A stretch of 64,000 bases of DNA from Streptomyces asoensis (GTDB lineage Bacteria > Actinomycetota > Actinomycetes > Streptomycetales > Streptomycetaceae), in the NCBI RefSeq assembly GCF_013085465.1, contig NZ_CP049838.1, forward strand, positions 3,472,001 to 3,536,000. Reading direction: 5' to 3'. The translations under genes and the position numbers were made by a program. The notes below the pieces were generated by a model. The model was not told the DNA's origin and searched no databases. It saw only the letters and a list, made by a program, of their open reading frames with translations. Below, in pieces: positions 1-8,323 of this stretch; within the stretch, counting starts at the first letter, position 1; every line of letters begins with the position of its first letter.

Positions 1-1
1 C

Positions 2-511
2 CTGTGCGCCCCGCTGTCCGGACGGCTGGTCGGCAGCCGGGGGCCACGGCTGCCGCTGCTGATCTCGGGCGCCGCGATCACGACGAGCGGGCTGCTGTTC
101 GCCGTCTTCGAGGCGGAGACGTCCGACGTGACGTTGTTCCTCGGGTATGTGCTGTTCGGCGTGGGCTTCGGGTTCGTGAACGCGCCGATCACGAACACGG
201 CGGTGTCGGGCATGCCGCGCGGTCAGGCGGGGGTCGCGGCGGCGGTCGCCTCCACCAGCCGCCAGCTGGGCCAGACGCTGGGCGTCGCGGTGATCGGCGC
301 CGTCCTGGCGGCGGGCGTGAGCACCTCGGCGTACCGCGACACCTTCGTCTCGGCCGCCGTCCCCGGCTGGTGGATCCTCACCGGCTGCGGTGTCGTCGTC
401 CTCGTCCTGGGCGCCGTGACCACCGGATCCTGGGCCCGGCGGACGGCGGAGCGGACCGCGCGGCGACTGGAGTCGCCGGAGGTCCGGGAGGCGGCGAGCC
501 TCAGCGCCTGA
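2..511 (+). CDS. MFS transporter, DHA2-type, C-terminal part (cut by window start)
   Basis: The frame is open from the first bases and ends in TGA at 509-511, leaving about 169 residues. Hydrophobic helices alternate with short loops, and the segment FGFVNAPITNTAVSGMPRGQ followed by ASTSRQLGQTLGVAVIGAVL is typical of the last helices of 14-TM DHA2 drug/proton antiporters (QacA/EmrB-like). The N-terminal half lies outside the window, so substrate class cannot be judged. Its last 11 bases overlap the end of the convergent XRE regulator. A second exporter of the same superfamily lies at 1610-3040. Confidence 0.85.
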   Translation: MCAPLSGRLVGSRGPRLPLLISGAAITTSGLLFAVFEAETSDVTLFLGYVLFGVGFGFVNAPITNTAVSGMPRGQAGVAAAVASTSRQLGQTLGVAVIGAVLAAGVSTSAYRDTFVSAAVPGWWILTGCGVVVLVLGAVTTGSWARRTAERTARRLESPEVREAASLSA

Positions 512-1508
512 CCCCGCTCTCGGCGGTCTCGGCGGACGGCACCCGCGCGAACGCGTACAGCTTCTCCAACCGCTCCCGCGACACCTCGTCCGCCGGTGCG
601 TACGTCACCAGGCGCGCCCCGAGTTCCGGGCTCAGCCAGAGGTCGGTGTGGGTGAGGTCGAGCAGGCCGACGTGGGGGTTGCGGAACTGTTTGGTCTTGC
701 TGCGGGTCGCGACGACCTCGTAGCGCTCCCAGTTCTCGCGGAACTCCGGTGACTCCGACTGGAGCCGCTTGACCAGCATCTTCCAGGCGGGCTCGGTGAG
801 ATGGCCGGCCATGGAGGCGCGGAGCTTCGCGGCCATCAGGCGCATGGTCTCGTCGAGGTGGACGACCGACTCGCGCCACTGCGGGTGGGTGTGGATGAGG
901 ACCATGCAGTTGCGGTCCTCGGGCGGGATCGCGTCGAGGTCGCAGAGCAGATGGGCGTAGGTGCGGTTGTAGGCCAGGATGTCGTAGCGGCTGTTCTGGA
1001 CGCAGGCGGGCAGCGGGTCGAGCTGGTCGAGCACCTCGCGTACGGCGTCGGTGACGCCGGCGCACGACGAGGCGGGGGTCGGGTCGGTCGCGGCGGCCAG
1101 CTGGAAGAGGTGGGCCCGTTCGCTCGGGTCGAGCAGCAGTGTGCGGGCGAGGGCGTCGAGGACCTGGACCGAGACCTGGATGTCCCTGGACTGTTCGAGC
1201 CAGGTGTACCAGGTGACGCCCACCGCCGAGAGATGGGCGACCTCCTCGCGGCGCAGCCCCGGGGTCCGGCGGCGCGCTCCGCGCGGGAGACCCACCTGCT
1301 CGGGCGTGATCCGCTCGCGGCGGCTGCGCAGGAAGGCGGCCAGCTCGTGGCGCCGGATCTCCGAGCCGCCGGCCCCGCGCGACTCACGGGCCCTCTGGAG
1401 CTCGCGGGCCTCCTCCGTCGCACGGGCCTCCTGGGCCTCACGAGTCCCCTGAGCCCGGCGCATTGCCTGGGTCTCGCGCGCGCGTGCTTCCTGGGCCATC
1501 GTCGTCAT
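501..1508 (-). CDS. XRE-family transcriptional regulator with MmyB-like ligand-binding domain
   Basis: 335 residues. The first about 45 residues are a charged, low-complexity tail (repeated EARA/REAQ blocks). A helix-turn-helix follows (about 50-120) with the family signature GARRRTPGLRREEVAHLSAVG and TWYTWLEQSRD, then an MmyB/PAS-like ligand domain (about 135-320). Proteins of this type usually repress a divergently transcribed exporter or oxidoreductase gene, which fits the MFS gene starting at 1610. ATG at 1508 is used; a second in-frame ATG at 1499 is possible. The long N-terminal tail is unusual, and a start closer to the HTH cannot be excluded. Effector unknown. Confidence 0.85.
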   Translation of the reverse strand: MTTMAQEARARETQAMRRAQGTREAQEARATEEARELQRARESRGAGGSEIRRHELAAFLRSRRERITPEQVGLPRGARRRTPGLRREEVAHLSAVGVTWYTWLEQSRDIQVSVQVLDALARTLLLDPSERAHLFQLAAATDPTPASSCAGVTDAVREVLDQLDPLPACVQNSRYDILAYNRTYAHLLCDLDAIPPEDRNCMVLIHTHPQWRESVVHLDETMRLMAAKLRASMAGHLTEPAWKMLVKRLQSESPEFRENWERYEVVATRSKTKQFRNPHVGLLDLTHTDLWLSPELGARLVTYAPADEVSRERLEKLYAFARVPSAETAESGVRR

Positions 1509-1540
1509 GCCTCCAGCGTGCGGCCGCCCGGACCCTGTTG

Positions 1541-1580
1541 CCAGGTACTCCTTCTACCAGGATAAGAAGAATCTGGTACC
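1541..1580. promoter_or_regulatory. Inverted-repeat operator candidate in the XRE/MFS divergent promoter
   Basis: The 101-bp divergent gap holds nested inverted repeats. TACCAG (1555-1560) is the inverse of CTGGTA (1573-1578), and CTTCT (1551-1555) is the inverse of AGAAG (1564-1568). A GGTAC half-site begins at 1544 and GGTACC ends at 1580. Only this gap separates the regulator from the exporter, so it is the natural operator for the XRE protein. The core GGATAAGA (1559-1566) recurs upstream of the second XRE-MmyB gene, at 40912-40919. Confidence 0.55.
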
Positions 1581-1609
1581 CGTCTGGGGGGCGGCGCAGG
1601 CTCGGGAGC

Positions 1610-3040
1610 GTGACTGAAACCATCACCACCAAAGCCGCCGCACGGACGGTCGCTGCGCCCCGCGCGCTCGGCTCGCTCGGGCTGTTCACCGTGCTGCTCG
1701 GCGCGGCACTTCCCCTGATCGACTTCTTCATCGTCAACGTCGCCCTGCCCACCATGGGCCGGGATCTCGCCGCGAGCGAGTCCGTCCTCGAACTCGTCGT
1801 CGCCGGTTACGGGCTCGCGTACGCCGTACTGCTCGTGCTCGGCGGCCGGCTCGGTGACCTGTTCGGCCGGCGCCGGCTCTTCCTGGGCGGCATGGCCGCC
1901 TTCGGTCTGACCTCGCTGGCCTGCGGGCTCGCGCCCGACGCGTGGTCGCTGGTCGCGGCGCGGGTCGCGCAGGGCGCGTCGGCCGCCGCGATGGTTCCGC
2001 AGGTGCTCGCCACCATCCAGTCGTCCACCGAGGGGCCGCGTCGCGCCAAGGCGATGAGCCTGTACGGCGCGACCGCCGGCCTGGCCATGGTCGCGGGCCA
2101 GATCCTGGGCGGCGTGCTCGTCGCCGCGGACCTCGCCGGCAGCGGCTGGCGGTCCGTGTTCCTGGTGAACGTCCCCGTCGTGGTCGTCGGGCTCGTCCTC
2201 GCCGTCCGTACCGTCCCGGAGACGCGCTCGCAGCACCCCGAGCCCGCGGACGGACCCGGCACCGTGCTCCTCGCCGCCGCCCTGCTGACGCTGCTCGCCC
2301 CGCTCACCGAGGGCCGGGCGGCGGGCTGGCCGCTGTGGACGTGGCTGTCGCTGGCCGCGTTCCCGCTGGTGACGGGCGCGTTCCTCGCGGTGGAGCGGCG
2401 GGCCGACCGGCAGGGCCGTACCCCGCTGGTGCCGCCGAGCCTGTTCGCGCTCACCACGCTGCGGCGCGGACTGACGATCATGGTGCCGTTCGCGATCGGC
2501 TTCAGCGGGTTCATGTTCGTCATCGCCGTGGCGCTCCAGAGCGGGGCGGGGCTGGGTCCGGTGCCGGCCGGCCTGGCGCTCGCCCCGATGGCCCTGGCGT
2601 TCTTCCTCGTCTCGCTGGCCGGACCACGGCTGGTGGCGCGGTTCGGGGCCCGGGTGGTCACGGCGGGCTCGGTGGTCCAGGGCGTCGGTGTCGTCCTCAT
2701 CCTGCTGGCGGTGCGCGCCGACTGGCCGGACGTGGGCTTCGTCGCGCTGCTGCCGGGCGCGGCGGTCGCCGGTGCGGGGCAGGCGCTCCAACTGCCCGTT
2801 GTGATGCGGATCGTGATGTCCGAGGTGCCACCGGCCCGCGCGGGCGTCGGCAGCGGGGTGATGGTGACCACCCAACAGGCCTCGCTCGCGCTGGGCGTGG
2901 CCACCCTCGGCACCCTGTTCCTCTCCCTGGTCCCGGGGATGGGCATGCGGGACGCCCTGGTCACCACGCTGGTCGTGCAGTTGGGCGGGGTCGTCGTGAC
3001 GGGGCTGCTGAGCCTGCGGCTGCCGCGCAAGGTCGGGTGA
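1610..3040 (+). CDS. MFS transporter, DHA2 family (multidrug-type efflux, 14 TM)
   Basis: 476 residues from GTG at 1610. The frame is open farther upstream but without a membrane-protein pattern, and VTETITTKAAARTVAAPRAL is a normal cytosolic N-terminus. TM1 carries LIDFFIVNVALPTMGRDL, the DHA2 motif D1 region, and loop 2-3 has GGRLGDLFGRRRLFLGG (motif A). About 14 hydrophobic segments follow. It probably exports a small toxic molecule by proton antiport under control of the divergent XRE regulator. The ribosome site (GGGAG) is only one base from the GTG, so the transcript may be nearly leaderless. Substrate unknown. Confidence 0.85.
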   Translation: MTETITTKAAARTVAAPRALGSLGLFTVLLGAALPLIDFFIVNVALPTMGRDLAASESVLELVVAGYGLAYAVLLVLGGRLGDLFGRRRLFLGGMAAFGLTSLACGLAPDAWSLVAARVAQGASAAAMVPQVLATIQSSTEGPRRAKAMSLYGATAGLAMVAGQILGGVLVAADLAGSGWRSVFLVNVPVVVVGLVLAVRTVPETRSQHPEPADGPGTVLLAAALLTLLAPLTEGRAAGWPLWTWLSLAAFPLVTGAFLAVERRADRQGRTPLVPPSLFALTTLRRGLTIMVPFAIGFSGFMFVIAVALQSGAGLGPVPAGLALAPMALAFFLVSLAGPRLVARFGARVVTAGSVVQGVGVVLILLAVRADWPDVGFVALLPGAAVAGAGQALQLPVVMRIVMSEVPPARAGVGSGVMVTTQQASLALGVATLGTLFLSLVPGMGMRDALVTTLVVQLGGVVVTGLLSLRLPRKVG

Positions 3041-3154
3041 CTCCGGCGCCCCGGACCGGGCTCGGGAACGGCTTGGTCAACTCGACGGGCCGAAACCCCT
3101 GTTGATGTTGGTATTGCTGCACACTCCTTGCTGGCCGAGATATCGGGAGGCGTC

Positions 3155-3373
3155 GTGCTGGAGATCAACACGAGCAAGGTGAGCCGCTGGGACCAGCACG
3201 GACGGGAGCATGTCGTCAGAGTGCGGCGCGCGGGAGTGCAGCGCACGATCAGATGTGACACCTGCGGCTGGCGCAAGGGGGCGCAGTTCCTGCCCTGGCT
3301 GAAGGCCGAGGAACACCTCGCCGAGGCGCATCAGGCGACGGTGGACCCCGCGGAGGGCCGCGAGCCGCGCTGA
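3155..3373 (+). CDS. Small CxxC-containing protein of unknown function
   Basis: 72 residues from GTG at 3155, preceded by GGGAGG at 3145-3150. ATG at 3128 is open in frame but has no ribosome site. The sequence contains RCDTCGWRKG followed about 15 residues later by HLAEAH, so Cys-x2-Cys and His-x5-His could bind one zinc ion in a treble-clef or C2H2-like arrangement. No signal peptide or membrane segment. It stands alone between the MFS exporter and the convergent galU. I do not recognise a named family; a nucleic-acid-binding or adaptor role is only a guess. Confidence 0.65.
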   Translation: MLEINTSKVSRWDQHGREHVVRVRRAGVQRTIRCDTCGWRKGAQFLPWLKAEEHLAEAHQATVDPAEGREPR

Positions 3374-3403
3374 CTGCGGTGTGATGGGTGCGAGTGAGGT
3401 CGC

Positions 3404-4306
3404 TCAGTCGCCGCGGGCGTCGAGGCCGCTGACCAGCCCCCGCAGCACGGGTCCGTACTCGGGGTGAGCCAGGGCGTGGGCCAGTTGGGCGACGAGGTAG
3501 TCGGCCGGGTTGCCGGTGTCGTACCAGCGGCCCTGGATGACCTGGCCGTAGACCGCGCGGCCGCGGGCGTAGGCGTTGATGGCGTCGGTCAGGTAGATCT
3601 CACCGGTCCGGTGCTCGTACCAGCGGCGGGTCTGCTCGCGCAGTTCGTCGATGATGCCGGGGGTGATGACATAGCCGCCGATGGCCGCGTACGACGACGG
3701 TGCCCGCGCGGGGTCGGGTTTCTCGACGAGGCCGGTGATGCGCAGGGTCCCGTCGCCGAGGTCTTCCTTGACGACGGGGACGCCGTAGCGCTGGGAGTCG
3801 GCCGGGTCCATCGGCAGCAGCGCCAGCACCGGGCAGCCGGTCTGCTCGTAGGCGCGGATCAGTTGCTGGGCGCGGGGGGTCTCGGCGACGAAGACGTCGT
3901 CGGGCCAGAGGACCAGGACCGGCTCGTCGCCGAAGGACCGGGCGGCGTTCAGCACCGGGGTGCCGTTGCCGTACGGGCCGTGCTGGTCGAGATAGGTGAT
4001 GTGACCCTTGCGGGCCAGCTCCGCCACCTCCTCGACCGCGTCCGCGTAGGCCGTCTTGCCGTCGGCGCGGAGCTGCTCGACGAGGGCCGGGTTTGGGCGG
4101 AAGTGGTCCTGGATCAGGCTCTTGCCGCCGGACACGACGATGGTGATGTCGGTGATGCCGGAGTCCACCAGCTCGCGGACGGTGTGCTCGATCACCGGCT
4201 TGTCGCCGACCGGGAGCATCTCCTTGGGGATCGCCTTGGTGAGGGGCAACAGCCGGGAGCCCAGCCCGGCGGCGGGGATCACGGCCCGGCGGATCGTCGG
4301 GGACAT
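3404..4306 (-). CDS. galU: UTP--glucose-1-phosphate uridylyltransferase
   Basis: 300 residues, the normal size for bacterial GalU. The nucleotidyltransferase signature AAGLGSRLLPLTKAIPKEML is at about residues 12-31, followed by GDKPVIEHTV; EKPDP and GGYVITPGI lie in the second half. The enzyme makes UDP-glucose from UTP and glucose-1-phosphate in the cytosol for trehalose, glycan and cell-wall sugar synthesis. The start ATG (4306) overlaps the tetR stop as TGATG, so the two genes are translationally coupled. Downstream of a TetR regulator and an aldo/keto reductase, the gene is probably co-transcribed from the promoter near 5955. Confidence 0.93.
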   Translation of the reverse strand: MSPTIRRAVIPAAGLGSRLLPLTKAIPKEMLPVGDKPVIEHTVRELVDSGITDITIVVSGGKSLIQDHFRPNPALVEQLRADGKTAYADAVEEVAELARKGHITYLDQHGPYGNGTPVLNAARSFGDEPVLVLWPDDVFVAETPRAQQLIRAYEQTGCPVLALLPMDPADSQRYGVPVVKEDLGDGTLRITGLVEKPDPARAPSSYAAIGGYVITPGIIDELREQTRRWYEHRTGEIYLTDAINAYARGRAVYGQVIQGRWYDTGNPADYLVAQLAHALAHPEYGPVLRGLVSGLDARGD

Positions 4307-4902
4307 CAGGCCGGACCCCGCAGTCCCCGCAGCAGCAGGTCCATCAGTGCCGCGAAGTCCTTCTGTGCCTCCGGCCGCTCCCACAGCCGCTGGTAGCCGG
4401 GGTCGTGGAAGCGGCCGGTGGCCTGGAAGACGGCGACGGCGGAGATCCGCGGGTGGGGGGTCGCGAAGTCGCCGGACGCCACTCCCGCCTCGATGATCCG
4501 GGTCAGCTGGCCGGTCAGGTCGGCGAGGTGCTCGCCGACCGCCTCGCCGCTCTCCCCTGCCAGCACCATGTACGTGGCGAACAGCTCGGGGTCCTCGCCC
4601 GCCTTGCGGCGTTTGGCAGCGAAGAGCGCCGCGAGCCAGTCACGCAGCCGGGTCTCCGGGGTGCGCGTCTCGTCGGCGGTGATGACGGAGAGGGTCTCGG
4701 ACATACGGTCCAGCCACCGCTTCGTGACCGCCTCGCGCAGCGCCGCCTTCGTCCGGAAGTGCCGGTAGACGCTGCCGTGACTGACGCCGAGCGCGCGGGC
4801 CACGTCGACCACGGTGGCCTTGGCCGGGCCGTGGCGGCGCAGCACCTCCTCGGTCGCCTCGAGGATGCGCTCGGCGGTCAGGGTCTCGGTGGTCGGTGAC
4901 AT
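4306..4902 (-). CDS. TetR-family transcriptional regulator
   Basis: 198 residues. The N-terminal HTH reads ILEATEEVLRRHGPAKATVV, then DVARALGVSHGSVYRHFRTK, the classical TetR recognition region at about residues 27-50. The rest is the helical ligand and dimer domain. ATG at 4902 opens the domain at a sensible place. It lies between an aldo/keto reductase (25 bases upstream, same strand) and galU (1-base overlap). The perfect inverted repeat at 5955-5990 upstream of the operon is the best candidate operator, which would make the regulator autoregulatory. Ligand unknown. Confidence 0.9.
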   Translation of the reverse strand: MSPTTETLTAERILEATEEVLRRHGPAKATVVDVARALGVSHGSVYRHFRTKAALREAVTKRWLDRMSETLSVITADETRTPETRLRDWLAALFAAKRRKAGEDPELFATYMVLAGESGEAVGEHLADLTGQLTRIIEAGVASGDFATPHPRISAVAVFQATGRFHDPGYQRLWERPEAQKDFAALMDLLLRGLRGPA

Positions 4903-4927
4903 GCTCAGACCGTACCCGGAGAGCGGG

Positions 4928-5938
4928 TCAGCGCTCGCTGTCGAGGTGGGCCATCGCGGCGGCCGAGTAGCGGTCACCGGCGGCCGCGTCGGCCGGGACG
5001 GCGTCCTCGATCGCGGCGAGGTCGGCGGCCTCCAGGACGACGTCCAGCGCGCCCAGCGACTCCGCCAGCCGCTCCCTGGTCCGGGCGCCGATCAGCGGCA
5101 CGATGTCCTCGCCCTGGGCCAGCACCCAGGCGATCGCGATCTGCGCGACGGAGACGCCCTTCTGCTCGGCGATCTTCCGCAGAGCCTCCACCAGGTTCAG
5201 GTTGTGCTGGAGGTTGTCGCCCTGGAAGCGGGGCGAGTAGAGCCGGAAGTCGTTCGCGGCGAGCTTGCGGTCGGCCGTGAAGTGCCCGGAGATCAGCCCG
5301 CGCGACAGCACGCCGTACGCCGTGATCGAGATCCCCAGCTCACGCGTGACCGGCAGGATCGACCTCTCGATGCCACGCGAGATCAGCGCGTACTCGATCT
5401 GGAGGTCGGCGATCGGCGCGGTGGCGGCGGCCTTGCGAATGGTCTCGGCGCCGACCTCACTGAGGCCGATGTGCCGGACGTAGCCCTTCTCGACCAGCTC
5501 GGCGATCGCGCCGACCGTCTCCTCGATCGGTACATCGGGGTCGAGCCGGGCGATGCGGTAGACGTCGATGTGGTCGACGCCCAGGCGCTGGAGGGAGTAG
5601 GCGGCGAAGTTCTTCACGGCCTGCGGACGGCCGTCGTAGCCGCTCCAGCCGCCGTCCGGGTCGCGCAGGGCGCCGAACTTCACGCTCACCTGCGCCTGTT
5701 CGCGGCGGGCGGCGGGTGCGGAGCGCAGCGCTTCGCCGATCAGCAGCTCGTTGTGGCCCATGCCGTAGAAGTCGCCGGTGTCCAGCAGCGTCACGCCGGC
5801 CTCGAGGGCGGCGTGGATCGTCGCGATCCCCTCGGTCCGGTCCGCGTCGCCGTACAGCGCGGACATACCCATACAGCCGAGACCGAGGGCGGAGACCTGG
5901 GGACCGGTGGTGCCGAGGGAACGGGTTCGCATCGTCAT
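4928..5938 (-). CDS. Aldo/keto reductase with substituted catalytic histidine
   Basis: 336 residues from ATG 5938 (a second ATG two codons on is equally possible). TIM-barrel AKR signatures: LGCMGMSALYG near the N-terminus, the LDTGDFYGMGHNE motif with Asp53 and Tyr58, Lys87 in SVKFG, and a C-terminal NADP(H)-binding segment near IPLIGARTRERLAE. The usual YYQHRVDP motif is DVYRIARLDP here, so Ala130 replaces the catalytic His. I recall the same form in a subset of actinobacterial AKRs. It probably reduces an aldehyde or ketone using NADPH. First gene of an operon with tetR and galU. Confidence 0.88.
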   Translation of the reverse strand: MTMRTRSLGTTGPQVSALGLGCMGMSALYGDADRTEGIATIHAALEAGVTLLDTGDFYGMGHNELLIGEALRSAPAARREQAQVSVKFGALRDPDGGWSGYDGRPQAVKNFAAYSLQRLGVDHIDVYRIARLDPDVPIEETVGAIAELVEKGYVRHIGLSEVGAETIRKAAATAPIADLQIEYALISRGIERSILPVTRELGISITAYGVLSRGLISGHFTADRKLAANDFRLYSPRFQGDNLQHNLNLVEALRKIAEQKGVSVAQIAIAWVLAQGEDIVPLIGARTRERLAESLGALDVVLEAADLAAIEDAVPADAAAGDRYSAAAMAHLDSER

Positions 5939-5954
5939 GCCCACCAGCCTGGCA

Positions 5955-5990
5955 TGACAGCTGACAGATTTCAACATCTGTCAGCTGTCA
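5955..5990. promoter_or_regulatory. Perfect 15-bp inverted repeat upstream of the AKR-tetR-galU operon
   Basis: TGACAGCTGACAGAT (5955-5969) is separated by six bases (TTCAAC) from its exact reverse complement (5976-5990). Each arm contains two copies of the TGACAG element. The site lies 17-52 bases upstream of the reductase start codon, where a promoter would be, and has the size and symmetry of a TetR-family operator. The tetR gene is the second gene of the operon. No ribosome-site or terminator explanation fits, because it precedes the genes on both strands. Confidence 0.75.
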
Positions 5991-6126
5991 CTCCATGTCT
6001 GTCATTCACCATCTCTCCGGTCGACGGGCCGTGCACACCGAGGACAATGAGAGATGTCGGTGCGCAGTCACCCCGGCGGCGCCTGCCGCCGACCGAGCGG
6101 CCCTTCGCGCCGCCATGGAGGCTGCC

Positions 6127-7239
6127 ATGAGCATCCGCATCGCCACCTTCAACATGGAGAACCTCTTCCGCCGACCCACGGCCTTCCGCATCGAGGATCC
6201 GGTGCAGCGCAAGGAGATCCTCGACGACTTCGCCACACTGGTCGCCCTCCTCGACCGGCCGCTGTACACGGACGACGACAAGACGAAGATCGCCGACCTC
6301 ATCAAGAAGCACCGGGCGTACGACGTCGACCCGACGGACCCGCCGCCGATCTTCGTGAACCAGGCCCGGCCGGGCAAGGACTCGGGACTGTTCAAGACGA
6401 CGGGGTCGGGAAAGAGCACCCGCGTCGAGGTCACCGCCAAGGGCCGTTTCGCGTGGGCCGGTTGGGCCGAACTGGGGCAGGACGACTTCGAGCTGGACGT
6501 GGTGCGCAACACCGGCCGCGTGGTCTCCGAGGTCGACGCCGACGTCCTGCTCACCGTGGAGGTCGAGGACCGCCTCACCCTGGAGCGCTTCAACACGCAG
6601 GTGCTCGCCGGGGCACTCGGCAGGCGGCCGTACCCCTACGCCCTGCTGATCGACGGCAACGACCCCCGGGGCATCGACATCGGGATCCTCAGCCGGCACC
6701 CGATCACGTCCGTCCGGTCCCACCTCTTCGAGACCGACCCGGAACGCCCCAACAGGCGCCTCTTCAGCCGCGACTGCCCCGAGTTCGAGATCCAGCTCAA
6801 CGGCACACCGCTGGTGATCCTCGGCAACCACCTGAAGAGCAAGTTCCAGGACGATCCCGAGCTGCGGCTGGCCCAGGCGAAGCGGGTCGCGGAGATCTAC
6901 CGGGACGCGCTGGAGCGCACCCCGCACGTCATCGTCGGCGGAGACCTCAACGACGACCCGGACAGCGAGACGGCGGCGGCACTGGGGGCCACCGGGCTGC
7001 GTGACGTGATGAGCCATCGCTCCTACAGCGGGCTGCCCGGCACCCACGGCGACTGCAAGAGCGAGCGGAACAAGCTCGACTACCTGCTGCTCTCACCGGA
7101 GTTGTGGCAGGAGGTGCAGCACGTCGGCCTGGAGACCCGTGGCATCTTCGCGAACGGCATCAAGTCCTTCGACACCGTGACCTCGAAGGCCGACGAGGCC
7201 TCCGACCACGCGTCCCTCTACGTGGACGTCGACCTGTAG
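6127..7239 (+). CDS. Endonuclease/exonuclease/phosphatase (EEP) superfamily protein
   Basis: 370 residues from ATG 6127, five bases after GGAGG. The EEP fold motifs appear in order: TFNMENLF (metal-site Asn), LTVEVEDR (metal-binding Glu), LGNHLKSKF, VIVGGDLNDDPDS (Asp/Asn active site), NKLDYLLLS and the C-terminal SDHASLYV (catalytic His). No signal peptide, so it appears cytosolic. These metal-dependent hydrolases cleave phosphodiester bonds in nucleic acids, lipids or small molecules; the substrate cannot be told here. It stands alone, and its end overlaps the DUF397 gene by 22 bases in convergent orientation. Confidence 0.85.
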   Translation: MSIRIATFNMENLFRRPTAFRIEDPVQRKEILDDFATLVALLDRPLYTDDDKTKIADLIKKHRAYDVDPTDPPPIFVNQARPGKDSGLFKTTGSGKSTRVEVTAKGRFAWAGWAELGQDDFELDVVRNTGRVVSEVDADVLLTVEVEDRLTLERFNTQVLAGALGRRPYPYALLIDGNDPRGIDIGILSRHPITSVRSHLFETDPERPNRRLFSRDCPEFEIQLNGTPLVILGNHLKSKFQDDPELRLAQAKRVAEIYRDALERTPHVIVGGDLNDDPDSETAAALGATGLRDVMSHRSYSGLPGTHGDCKSERNKLDYLLLSPELWQEVQHVGLETRGIFANGIKSFDTVTSKADEASDHASLYVDVDL

Positions 7240-7499
7240 ACACGGACGAAGCGGCTCCAGGCCTCCGCCCCGAAGACGAGCGCGCCTCGTGCGGGATCCT
7301 TGCTGTCCCGCACGGGGACGAGGGAGGGCACGTTGTCGGCGACCTCGACGCAGTTGCCGCCGTCCGAGTTGCTGTAGCTGCTCTTGCGCCAGGCGGCGGC
7401 ACTGAGGAGGTCGTCGGAGACCTCGAGGCACTGGCCGCCATCCGAGTTGCTGTAGCTGCTCTTGCGCCACGTCACGCTGCTCAGGTCGATGGCTCGCAC
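7218..7499 (-). CDS. DUF397 protein with two tandem DUF397 units
   Basis: 93 residues. The core motif WRKSSYSNSDGG occurs twice (about residues 11-22 and 37-48), each followed by xCxEVxD, so the usual about 60-residue DUF397 domain has been partly duplicated. The second copy carries the complete C-terminal half (VPVRDSKDP, FGAEAW). The two copies are also nearly identical in DNA. DUF397 proteins accompany XRE/DUF5753 regulators in Streptomyces (whiJ-like loci), where the small protein is thought to modulate DNA binding by the regulator. The start overlaps the regulator end by 19 bases. Confidence 0.88.
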   Translation of the reverse strand: MRAIDLSSVTWRKSSYSNSDGGQCLEVSDDLLSAAAWRKSSYSNSDGGNCVEVADNVPSLVPVRDSKDPARGALVFGAEAWSRFVRVYRSTST

Positions 7500-8323
7500 G
7501 GCAATTCCTCCAACATACGCAAGATGAACGTCCGCGACTCGGCAGGGTTCAGCGCCAGGTCACGTACCGCATCATATGTGCGGTGCAGACGCTCAACCCT
7601 GCTTGTTTCGTCGACCAGTTCACCTCGAACGTCGTTCTCGGTATAGGCCACCGTTCGGCCATCCACAAGGCGCAGGAACATTATGTCGGTGGTGTCCAGC
7701 GAGTGCAGCCCCGTGCCGAACGGCAGCACATGAAGGGTGACGTTCGGGCGCTCCGCAGCCTCCAGCAGGCACTCCAACTGCTCCCGCCACTCTCGGGGAT
7801 CGCGCAGCGAATTACGCAGCACCGCCTCGGCAAGGATCATGCGGAACGGGGGTGCATCGACCCCCTCCAGCACCTTCCGTCGCCCAATGCGGGCCTCGAC
7901 CTGCTGCTCGAGCTCCTCCCCCTTCAGCCCGCCCGCCGCGAGCGCTTCTCGCGCATACCCGGCCGTGTGAAGCATCCCCGGCGGCCTGCTCACGCCGTAG
8001 TGCCACAGGCCGATCGCTTCGGCCTCCAGCAACATGTACCGCCGATACTGCTCCTTGAACTGCGACGGATCCGCCACCGCAAGCTCCCACAGCGTGAGCA
8101 GCATCGGGGCCGTGCCGTAATGCTGGTCCAGCGCCTCCACGATCTCCGGGCTGCCCAGACTCTGGCCGCCCTCCATCTTCCCGAACGTCGACGCGTTCCA
8201 GCCCAGCACGACCTCCAGTTGCCGCAGGCTGTCCCCCTTCTCGGTCCGCAGTAGGCGCAGTTCCTCCGCGAACCGCCGCCGAGGCTCCTGACTGCGCCCC
8301 GTGATCACCCGCCTCGACGGCAT
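7481..8323 (-). CDS. XRE-family regulator with DUF5753 domain (WhiJ-like)
   Basis: 280 residues from ATG 8323, preceded by GGAGGGG with good spacing. The HTH (about 15-75) reads RLLRTEKGDSLRQLEVVLGW then NASTFGKMEGG. The DUF5753 domain follows (about 100-275), with AEAIGLWHYGVSRPPGMLHT and ILAEAVLRNSLRDPREWREQ. This architecture is common in Streptomyces and is usually linked to DUF397 partners and developmental control. Divergent from the small gene at 8489, sharing a 165-bp promoter region. Confidence 0.9.
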   Translation of the reverse strand: MPSRRVITGRSQEPRRRFAEELRLLRTEKGDSLRQLEVVLGWNASTFGKMEGGQSLGSPEIVEALDQHYGTAPMLLTLWELAVADPSQFKEQYRRYMLLEAEAIGLWHYGVSRPPGMLHTAGYAREALAAGGLKGEELEQQVEARIGRRKVLEGVDAPPFRMILAEAVLRNSLRDPREWREQLECLLEAAERPNVTLHVLPFGTGLHSLDTTDIMFLRLVDGRTVAYTENDVRGELVDETSRVERLHRTYDAVRDLALNPAESRTFILRMLEELPCEPST

